Of a stretch of DNA of 59,674 nt, positions 53,973-59,674 are shown one piece after another (positions within the stretch are counted from its first letter, which is position 1; each line of letters begins with the position of its first letter). Under the pieces are notes generated by a model, which worked only from the letters and a program-made list of their open reading frames with translations, ran no database searches and had not been told where the DNA came from. The position numbers and the translations under genes were made by a program. The stretch comes from Sulfoacidibacillus thermotolerans (lineage in GTDB: Bacteria > Bacillota > Bacilli > Alicyclobacillales > SLC66), in NCBI RefSeq assembly GCF_003144315.1, contig NZ_MPDK01000015.1, forward strand, positions 1 to 59,674. Reading direction: 5' to 3'.

Positions 53973-54755
53973 TCACTCGATGCGCGCGGGGCGATGAAAA
54001 AAGTATCCTTGCGCATAAACCGCGCCCTCTTTGGCAAAAAAGTCTGCCTCTTCTTTTCGCTCAATGCCTTCTGCAATGACGGCCACACCTTCCTGACGCC
54101 AATAGGCAAGCAACGCTTTCATCATATACATGCGATACGCATCTTTTTCGATATAAGAGACCAGCTGACGGTCAATTTTCACATATTCCGGATGAACCAT
54201 CGCAAGTGTATAAAGTCCCGAGTATGCGATGCCGACATCATCTACAGCAATTTGAAACCCCTGCTGCCGCAAAGCATGTATCTTCTGTAGCACTTCTTCC
54301 TGCGTGTAGGCAGCAAGCCCTTCGCGCTCAGACAACTCCAAAACCACCGCATGCGGATCCAGTGGAAAATGCGCAAGCAACTCTGTCCACGGTTCTGAGA
54401 ACAGCGTAGAAAGATGAACATTCACAAACACACGCGCCGTATCAGCTACTTCCTGCAGTTCAGAACGATGAGCCAACAAACGTTGCAATCCCAAGCGGAT
54501 CGTATACACATCCACCTCTTGGCTGCGGCCATGGGATGCGACAAAGGAATAGAAATGTTCCGAACTCGCAAAAGCTTCATGCGGCTCAGGGCGATTGAGC
54601 AGCTCAATTGCAAACGTTTGTCGCTGGTCATCACTACCTGGCATAAGCGTAACAATCGATTGATAGTAAGTAGAAAACAAATGGCTCTGTAAGGTAAGAT
54701 CCACTTGTTTCATCTTTACTTCACAAGGAGTCAAGGTTTTCCGGCGTCGAAACAT
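53973..54755 (-). CDS. EAL-domain c-di-GMP phosphodiesterase
   Basis: EAL enzymes cleave c-di-GMP to pGpG. The 260-residue protein is a stand-alone EAL domain with no sensor. The signature reads ELL (E51), but the other metal and catalytic positions are present: N112 (FVNVHL), E140 (VLELSERE), D172-D173 (VDDVGIAYSGL), K193 (YVKID), E229 (IAEGIE) and Q249 (AQGYFF). It is therefore probably active, although VDDVG replaces the usual DDFGTG. ATG 54755 has GGGGGAG upstream, and both lie in a long hairpin (54747-54792), suggesting translational control. It lies downstream of the GH18 gene, 74 bases away. Confidence 0.9.
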   Translation of the reverse strand: MFRRRKTLTPCEVKMKQVDLTLQSHLFSTYYQSIVTLMPGSDDQRQTFAIELLNRPEPHEAFASSEHFYSFVASHGRSQEVDVYTIRLGLQRLLAHRSELQEVADTARVFVNVHLSTLFSEPWTELLAHFPLDPHAVVLELSEREGLAAYTQEEVLQKIHALRQQGFQIAVDDVGIAYSGLYTLAMVHPEYVKIDRQLVSYIEKDAYRMYMMKALLAYWRQEGVAVIAEGIERKEEADFFAKEGAVYAQGYFFHRPARIE

Positions 54756-54792
54756 GCGATTCTCCCCCTAAAGCGAGAATAGCATGTTTCGA
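54747..54792 (-). promoter_or_regulatory. Hairpin enclosing the EAL start codon
   Basis: In the minus-strand RNA, TCGAAACATGC (54782-54792) pairs perfectly with GCATGTTTCGA (54747-54757), and an inner TATTCTC/GAGAATC block adds six pairs after one mismatch. The loop GCTTTAGGGG contains most of the ribosome binding site, and the AUG (54753-54755) is inside the 3' arm. No T-run follows, which argues against a terminator. Candidate translational switch or RNA thermometer. Confidence 0.6.
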
Positions 54793-54829
54793 ACAACCTG
54801 AAAAGGCCAGGCACCCACACGCATACGCT

Positions 54830-56446
54830 TTACTGCGCATTGCCTGCACTTGGCAAAAGAGCAGGCCACTGCGTAACATTCTCGTCGCCAAGTTGCCAAT
54901 ACCCCACTCCTGCCAAATGATCCTGCACCGCAAGTGCGCCCATTGCCTGGAGATGATTTACGCCATCTTGCCAAAATTCCCACTGCACACCATTTGCGTC
55001 TCGGTATCGATCGACCCACTGATTCGCTGCCGCATCAAAAGAGAACTGCGTTGCCTGTCCGTCTGCCAGCATCGCATCCATTGTAGAGAGTGGCACGCTG
55101 TGCATCTGCGTCGGATCGTTCGTCTGCCAGGCACGCGTGTAAAGAGGTAACCCTAAGATCACACGAGAAGCTGGCACCCCATCTTGCAACACAGTCTGCA
55201 AGTTGTCTTGTACCCACTGCTGCGTTGCGACTGGTCCTGGTGTCGTGTCACCACTCCAGTGCTCATCATACGCCATAAGAAACAGATCATCGACAGTGTT
55301 GCCAAGTTGCCCATAGTCATAGGCTTCTGACCATGAACCGGCAGATGGCACAGCCACGTCAATCGACGTCACAAGTCCTTGTGCGTGTAAAGTGGATGTA
55401 AGCTGCTGCATAAAAGCTGTCAAATCTGAACGCAAATTTCCAGGTACATTCTCAAAATCAATATTTGCACCATCTAAATGAGCCGTCTCACACGTAGTCG
55501 CGATGCTCTGTACGAGTGCCGTGCGCTGCGTTTGGCTGGAGAGCGCAGCAGTGAGCAGGTCTGGCTGTTCAGAGCCAAACAGTCCCCACACTTTTTTCCC
55601 ATAGCTGTGCAGCGTATCCGCAAAAGACGCAGGCAAAGTACCCGTAAATTGCAAGGTGCTGTCTAAATGAAATCCATCATAGACAACCGTATTCACAGCG
55701 GTATCCTGCTCATCCTCCGCAAGGTCATTCGCAAGTGATTCCCCATAGTTAAACCCAAGTACAATCGGCGATCCACCTGCAACCACGGCCCCCGCAGTCG
55801 GAGCGACAGGAACTGCCTGTACAATGCCAAGCGGTTCATGCAAGGCAGCCTGCTGGCAGATCGCAAGCATATTTTCAAGTACCACAGCCGCGTCAGCACG
55901 CGTCAGATACACAGGGTCAGCGGATGCTGGCAAACCTGAAAAGACGCCAAGTTTCGTAACCGCAGCAAGTGGAGACACCCCTGCAGGCAAAGTATAGTGT
56001 AGCCGCGAATGCTCCAGCGCCGCGACAAAAAAGGAGGCAGCATCACCCCGCGAGGCCGCATAATTCTCATGGAAGCCCGTGCGCAAATCGATCCAATAGG
56101 GGTTTAGCCACCCCGCAAGTTCTGCACTTCCCACCACTTCATACGCCCAATTGCCAGCTGGAACGTCAGAAAAGAAAATGCCCTTAGATGCAGGTTGCAC
56201 GTCCGTATACGGAGTGAGCGCATTCATTAAATACGCTAAAAACTGCCCGCGCGTAACCCAGGCATTCGGCATAAAGGTTCCATTTGCATAGCCGTGAAGA
56301 ACTCCCGTTTCAGTGAGTTGAACAATCGCTTGACGCGCGAAACTATTTGCAATATCAGAATACGGATAGACTGCGGCAAATGCGATCGTAAATACACTCC
56401 CTGTTATCGCAGCAGCAGCAAATACACTCCCCATCTTCTTTCGCAT
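54830..56446 (-). CDS. SLH-domain GH18 glycoside hydrolase
   Basis: The 538-residue exported protein has a signal peptide (about 1-25), SLH-type modules (about 27-75, 90-135 and 160-200) that would attach it to the cell wall, and a GH18 TIM-barrel from about residue 226. The catalytic motif is LDGANIDFEN, with D330 and proton donor E332. The pattern is close to spore and wall lytic enzymes of the YaaH/SleL type that act on N-acetylglucosamine-containing glycans. ATG 56446 has GGAGACGG upstream. It is the first gene of a pair with the EAL gene and divergent from the TPR lipoprotein. Confidence 0.92.
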   Translation of the reverse strand: MRKKMGSVFAAAAITGSVFTIAFAAVYPYSDIANSFARQAIVQLTETGVLHGYANGTFMPNAWVTRGQFLAYLMNALTPYTDVQPASKGIFFSDVPAGNWAYEVVGSAELAGWLNPYWIDLRTGFHENYAASRGDAASFFVAALEHSRLHYTLPAGVSPLAAVTKLGVFSGLPASADPVYLTRADAAVVLENMLAICQQAALHEPLGIVQAVPVAPTAGAVVAGGSPIVLGFNYGESLANDLAEDEQDTAVNTVVYDGFHLDSTLQFTGTLPASFADTLHSYGKKVWGLFGSEQPDLLTAALSSQTQRTALVQSIATTCETAHLDGANIDFENVPGNLRSDLTAFMQQLTSTLHAQGLVTSIDVAVPSAGSWSEAYDYGQLGNTVDDLFLMAYDEHWSGDTTPGPVATQQWVQDNLQTVLQDGVPASRVILGLPLYTRAWQTNDPTQMHSVPLSTMDAMLADGQATQFSFDAAANQWVDRYRDANGVQWEFWQDGVNHLQAMGALAVQDHLAGVGYWQLGDENVTQWPALLPSAGNAQ

Positions 56447-56533
56447 GACCGTCTCCTTTATTTAGACTCGTAAATCTAGTATATCGGACATGTCGCCATG
56501 CGGCGCGCGGTATTATCTAACTGTATCGGTGTG

Positions 56534-56628
56534 TTTTACAAAATGCGACGTAAAGCCCCGCACTTCATCCCTGAAAATAGGAAAGCGCCTCTCAGATATA
56601 CCTTCCTTTTGACAAAAATGCGACGCAA
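56534..56628. repeat. Pair of short direct repeats in a divergent promoter region
   Basis: TTTTACAAAATGCGACG (56534-56550) recurs as TTTTGACAAAAATGCGACG (56607-56625), about 75 bases downstream, both followed by (T/C)AA. The 293-base gap lies between the divergent GH18 and TPR lipoprotein genes, so these could be binding sites of a shared regulator. Nothing else was recognised in the gap. Confidence 0.35.
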
Positions 56629-56739
56629 GAGCCGAAAAACTTGCTCTAGCAAATGAATTTATGATAGCTTTAAAAACGGTCCACCCCTGCGTGGGATGAT
56701 GTAGGGCAAGTCATGAGAAACGATGGGATGGTGTAAGCA

Positions 56740-57348
56740 ATGCCAGGAGTAAAACAGCGCATCATAGGAATCGGAGCCGTCGGCTTGATCACTGCCTTGA
56801 CACTTAGCGGTTGCGGGACAAGCCCTAGTACGACCGCGGCATCGGCCCCCGCAAAACAGCAAAACAACGTGGTCGTCCACAACTCAACCGGTGGCGAATC
56901 CCTTGTAGAAGGCGGAGCACCCTATTCTGGAGCGGCGAAACTCAAACAATTTGAAACGACAGCAAAGAATCAGCCGCAAAATGAACAAGCTCAAATCAAT
57001 GCAGCCATCAGTGCAAACATCAACGGTAAACCTCAACTTGCGATCCAATACTATCAAAAGGCCATTCAAATCGCGCCAAAAGATGCGATCCCGTATAATA
57101 ATATAGGGAATATCTATTATCGAACACTAAACCAACCGCAAAAAGCACTCCCTTACTATGTGAAAGCTACACAAGTCAATCCCAGCTATGCCTATGGTTG
57201 GTGGAATCTAGCCTTGTGTCAAGGCCAACTCAAAGACGTGAATGCGGAAAAACAAACCCTCACACAAGCTCTCAAAGTCATTCCGCCATCAAACTCGCTG
57301 TACTCTGTACTCAAACAATTGCAAGCAACGGTGAACGGTACGAAATAG
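56740..57348 (+). CDS. TPR-repeat lipoprotein
   Basis: The 202-residue protein has a lipoprotein signal peptide with lipobox LTLSGC (Cys near residue 25), a Ser/Ala/Gln-rich linker, and about three TPR repeats from residue 75 on (GKPQLAIQYYQKAIQIAPKD, AIPYNNIGNIYY, KALPYYVKATQVNPSYAYGW). TPR lipoproteins scaffold envelope complexes; the partner is unknown. ATG 56740 has only a weak site (GGGATGG). It is divergent from the SLH-GH18 gene and followed by a long hairpin. Confidence 0.85.
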   Translation: MPGVKQRIIGIGAVGLITALTLSGCGTSPSTTAASAPAKQQNNVVVHNSTGGESLVEGGAPYSGAAKLKQFETTAKNQPQNEQAQINAAISANINGKPQLAIQYYQKAIQIAPKDAIPYNNIGNIYYRTLNQPQKALPYYVKATQVNPSYAYGWWNLALCQGQLKDVNAEKQTLTQALKVIPPSNSLYSVLKQLQATVNGTK

Positions 57349-57364
57349 CGAAAAATAAAACCTC

Positions 57365-57420
57365 CTAAGCACCAATGGGTCGTCCATTGTCACGGAAAAG
57401 GATGACCCATTGGTGCCTAG
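57365..57420. terminator. Long hairpin after the TPR lipoprotein
   Basis: GCACCAATGGGTCGTCC (57369-57385) pairs with GGATGACCCATTGGTGC (57400-57416), 17 pairs with one G-U, and three outer pairs (57365-57367 with 57418-57420) follow a mismatch. No T-run is present on either strand. It could end the lipoprotein transcript or be an end structure of the decayed mobile DNA that begins here. Confidence 0.45.
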
Positions 57421-58164
57421 ATCGCAGACGTTCACGCCATCGAACGCACAGAAAGCGAGATAATGAATGGACAACCTGGCTATGGTGTACGAACAGTCTA
57501 CAAAATTCAGGATGGGTGTGGTGTCGTAATGAGAGACATGAAGAGGGTTGGATTCCCATCACCAACGTGATCGCTGACGAGTAGATTGTCGAGTTTAAAA
57601 ACAATAATGATTGAGAACAGAGCCTTAAAAAATTGCAAAATGATATGCGAACAGATAGCACTATTGGGCGGTAAACACACAATACTAACAAAAAAGCATC
57701 CCAGTGATTATAGACATCCGTCTCACAAGGCCCATTCCATTAAGGGTAACTGATATGAGGCAAAAATCTGTTCTTCTTCTAAGGCAGTGTGGCTCAACAC
57801 AACATAACCTCCATTTCATTTTCTCAACACACAGGAGCAGCGGAAGTATTTTTAAGTGTTCTTGATCACTTTTTGAAGCCCACCAAACTGCCACCGCCCC
57901 ATCTGAATTCCCGATTGGAAATAGCATGAAGGAATTCAAGACAGTCACCACAAGAAACCAGCCCCAAAACACAGGATCAAGTTTTCAATCCCCGAAAGCA
58001 AAACAAACACGCCCACAACCACTTGAGCAAGTACGCCTGCCAGCGCAACGGCAACCCCATGGAAGCCACTTGAAATCCCTTCGCTTTCCACAAATCCATT
58101 AAGTAATACAAGCCGTAATTGAAAGACGCCTGCACGGAAAAGACAAGGTCCGATTCCCACTTGA
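57421..58164. other. Region without recognisable intact genes
   Basis: No reading frame here has a family I recognise, a proper binding site or a convincing start. It lies between the lipoprotein hairpin and the tnpB remnant and may include the decayed 3' end of that IS200/IS605-type element. A short frame on the plus strand near 57460-57570 (MNGQPGYGVRTVYKIQDGCG) could be a gene scrap but has no upstream binding site. Confidence 0.5.
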
Positions 58165-58349
58165 ATACGTTTCTCCGCATTCAGAGGAGCACGTCCACTT
58201 TCGGACGTTGAGTGGCATCATTGGCATGATGTAACCGCAATCATAGCAACGCTTACTGGAAGGGTAGAACTTGTCGATCTTGATGATTGTTCTCCCATAC
58301 CACGCCGCTTTGTATTCGAGTTGCCTGACAAGTCCCCCCAGCCGACATC
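58165..58349 (-). pseudogene. TnpB (IS200/IS605 OrfB) fragment
   Basis: The minus strand encodes a scrap of a TnpB-type RNA-guided nuclease: DVGWG, then after a frameshift at a run of six G, LVRQLEYKAAWYGRTIIKID, and the zinc-finger region FYPSSKRCYDCGY ... RKWTCSSECGET. The second cysteine pair has an extra residue (CSSEC rather than CxxC), and the DRDxNAA motif with its catalytic aspartate is lost. The 5' side is cut off exactly at the end of the IS1182-like element, so the insertion, or a deletion with it, removed the N-terminus. Certainly non-functional. Confidence 0.85.
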
Positions 58350-58366
58350 GAGGCCACTGGAAAACT
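58349..58366 (+). repeat. Left terminal inverted repeat
   Basis: Agrees with the complement of 59243-59260 at 16 of 18 positions by direct alignment. Confidence 0.7.
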
Positions 58367-58479
58367 TGTGGTTTCACCGGAACAGCTAAAAAGGCGTGAC
58401 AAAAGACAACCCCATTCCAGTTTTCTGGAGTACGGGTCGTCGTTTCGATGACTAAGTAGGTAGGTAAGAATGATTTCTG

Positions 58480-59172
58480 ACCTGACCAGTTTCAATATTC
58501 GCTTTAAATTTACGGTGAATATGGACATGGCGCCTTGTAACTCCATGCCAACAAGACCCAAAGATGCCGCTACCTCATACCCGCGATTCGCCATAGGTTC
58601 TGCTTAGCACACATACATGCCCGCATCTTTATTGAATTGAAATTCCTCTTCTTTCTTGCGGCTCCCGTGTGTGATAGATTGATTCAATTGGCAGCCAATT
58701 CAATATCATTGTCGCTACTATACTTTATATTTTCCTTTTCCGAATAGGTAGTATCTCCGATGACCATCTTGACTTCCACGCCGGCTATCTTGTTTTTTTC
58801 AATCAGTGTTTGTAGCTGCTCCAAGTCATCCACAACCGTTTCTTTCAACAGATTAAGCATTTCTTGAACTTTCGGAAGCTGGCAGACGCCCCCTTCCGAT
58901 TCGAGCACGGCGATGAGTTTTTGACAGTAGGCAATTTCGTCCTCCAACACATCGGTGGTATTCTTCGCTGAGAACTTGGTTTTTAGGGATTCATCGACCT
59001 TACAGTAGTGCTCCTTCAGCTCATCGTAAACGAATGAGAAGTCAACCAGTTCATTGACCTGACGCAACATATTATCCTTGGGAATAATTAAGTGATAGAG
59101 TTCGATGTATGGACATAAAGTCATGGATTGTTGTTGTCGAATCAGTGGACTCACCTGCTTCTCTGGATGCAT
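58480..59172 (-). pseudogene. IS1182-family transposase remnant
   Basis: The N-terminus is well preserved (RQQQSMTLCPYIELYHLIIP, DNMLRQVNELVDFSFVYDEL) but jumps directly from KEHYC to KVDESLKTKFSAKN, skipping most of the region before and including the first catalytic aspartate. A second in-frame jump after DDLEQLQ leads to EVKMVIGDTTYSEKENI. A stop follows at 58684-58686, then GSRKKEEEFQFNKDAGMYVC and another stop, then a C-terminal piece GAMSIFTVNLKRILKLV. Several in-frame deletions and stops make it inactive. Confidence 0.85.
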
Positions 59173-59242
59173 TAATTATTTAGAAAAAAGACATATTCCC
59201 CGCAATTTATTGGGAGATTGTACCTTTTATGCAACCAGGGGG

Positions 59243-59260
59243 ACTTTTTCAGTGGCCTCG
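59243..59260 (-). repeat. Right terminal inverted repeat
   Basis: Complement reads CGAGGCCACTGAAAAAGT, partner of 58349-58366. Confidence 0.7.
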
Positions 59261-59352
59261 TTCATATGGGGCGGGGTAAGAAATGTATGCGTTTTGAAAC
59301 CAAATCCCATGAGATTTCGTCTACACTGCGTAGTTAAGAGGAGGGTGTTTTC

Positions 59353-59674
59353 GTGAAAAAAGTGTTTGTTTTTCTCGCAAGCCTACTGAGTGTGGCGATG
59401 TTTCTTACAGGGTGCGGTATCAAAAACAAAAACAATTTTGAAGATACTTCAAAAGATGTTTCTATAAATTATAATGCTTATAAAAAGTCAACCCCCACTT
59501 TTTCTCAAATAACTTATTTTAAAATAATAAACAGCAGCGCGTGGTTAATGAATAGAAATGGGATATGGCATGCGACTACAATTCAAGGCACATGGCACAA
59601 AGTATTTCATTTACAACATCCGTCGCTAAGCCCATCCGTACAATTTGACCCTGTTACTGAAAATATAGGCTGGC
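59353..59674 (+). CDS. Lipoprotein, 3' end outside the window
   Basis: The visible 107 residues start with a lipoprotein signal peptide (VKKVFVFLASLLSVAMFLTG, lipobox LTGC near residue 21), then a polar linker. A segment with ITYFKIINSSAWLM ... GTWHKVF follows, which resembles one blade of a BNR/YCF48-type beta-propeller (the AW and TW positions). GTG 59353 has GAGGAGGG upstream. It starts about 90 bases beyond the IS1182-like element and reads away from it. The function cannot be judged from this part. Confidence 0.75.
   Translation, partial: MKKVFVFLASLLSVAMFLTGCGIKNKNNFEDTSKDVSINYNAYKKSTPTFSQITYFKIINSSAWLMNRNGIWHATTIQGTWHKVFHLQHPSLSPSVQFDPVTENIGW

Larger units (their letters stand above)
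58349..59260 (-). mobile_element. Deletion derivative of an IS1182-family element
   Basis: The element of about 912 bases is bounded by matching inverted ends: CGAGGCCACTGGAAAACT at 58349-58366, and the complement of the right end (59243-59260) reads CGAGGCCACTGAAAAAGT. Inside lie pieces of an IS1182-type transposase with large internal deletions. It is inserted into a tnpB fragment. No clear target-site duplication was seen. Because both ends remain, it might still have been mobilised in trans by a full-length relative. Confidence 0.75.

Noticed and set aside
53973-54755. EAL protein as a catalytically dead c-di-GMP receptor
   Set aside because: Although the signature reads ELL and the loop is VDDVG, all expected metal and catalytic residues (E51, N112, E140, D172, D173, K193, E229, Q249) are present.
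57540-57570. GGTTGGATTCC resembling a tRNA T-arm
   Set aside because: No acceptor stem, anticodon arm or correct TTCGA core could be built around it.

Overview
The window looks like a chromosomal segment of a motile, endospore-forming Firmicute that lives at low pH, most likely in or near the Alicyclobacillaceae. The evidence is an alpha/beta small acid-soluble spore protein (34042-34263), a KinA-type sporulation kinase (40178-42697), a Bacillus-like order of hpf, secA, prfB and late flagellar genes, frequent TTG/GTG starts with strong Shine-Dalgarno sites, and a secreted S53 (kumamolisin-type) acid protease. The genus is inference; no 16S rRNA gene lies inside the window, although its left edge looks like the leader and promoter of an rRNA operon running off the minus strand.

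Layout. 1-5800 (minus): rrn promoter/leader, a methyltransferase, prfB with its programmed +1 frameshift, secA, a small membrane protein and hpf. 6045-13754 (plus): a divergent sigma factor, flgM, flgN, flgK, flgL, flagellin, fliD and a FliT-like gene. 13851-21356 (plus): a probable flagellin glycosylation island with two tandem GT2-TPR glycosyltransferases, fliS between them, and a 1064-residue protein with two GT4 domains. 21430-28262 (minus): comFC, degV and a phoU-recD2-phoP-phoR operon. 28505-40091: a small helical protein, an XRE-TPR regulator, a membrane GAF-GGDEF diguanylate cyclase, metK, a spore SASP, an LCP-TagA-LCP wall-polymer group, two exported stalk-domain paralogs and a cold-shock gene. 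40178-48104: the four-PAS sporulation-type kinase, the acid protease, and a two-component system divergent from a secreted repeat protein. 48271-53853: a MarR-type regulator with a clear palindromic operator, followed by an RND efflux adaptor and pump. 53973-57348: an EAL protein whose start codon is buried in a long hairpin, an SLH-GH18 protein and a TPR lipoprotein. 57349-59352: decayed mobile DNA, a roughly 0.9-kb deletion derivative of an IS1182-family element with recognisable terminal repeats inserted in a tnpB fragment. 59353-end: the start of a lipoprotein gene.

How the parts fit. The flagellar block supplies the hook-filament junction, cap, filament and their export chaperones. The following island most likely decorates flagellin, and the placement of the FliS chaperone inside it suggests that chaperone delivery and glycosylation are coupled. 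The Pho system is co-transcribed with the RecD2 helicase. Synthesis (GGDEF) and breakdown (EAL) of c-di-GMP are both represented. The strongest leads for something new are the FliS/GT2-TPR/bi-GT4 island, the start-codon hairpin of the EAL gene, the short divergent sigma factor beside flgM, and the recD2 gene inside the pho operon.

Limits: all calls come from reading the sequence and recalled family motifs. No database search, structure prediction or folding calculation was run.
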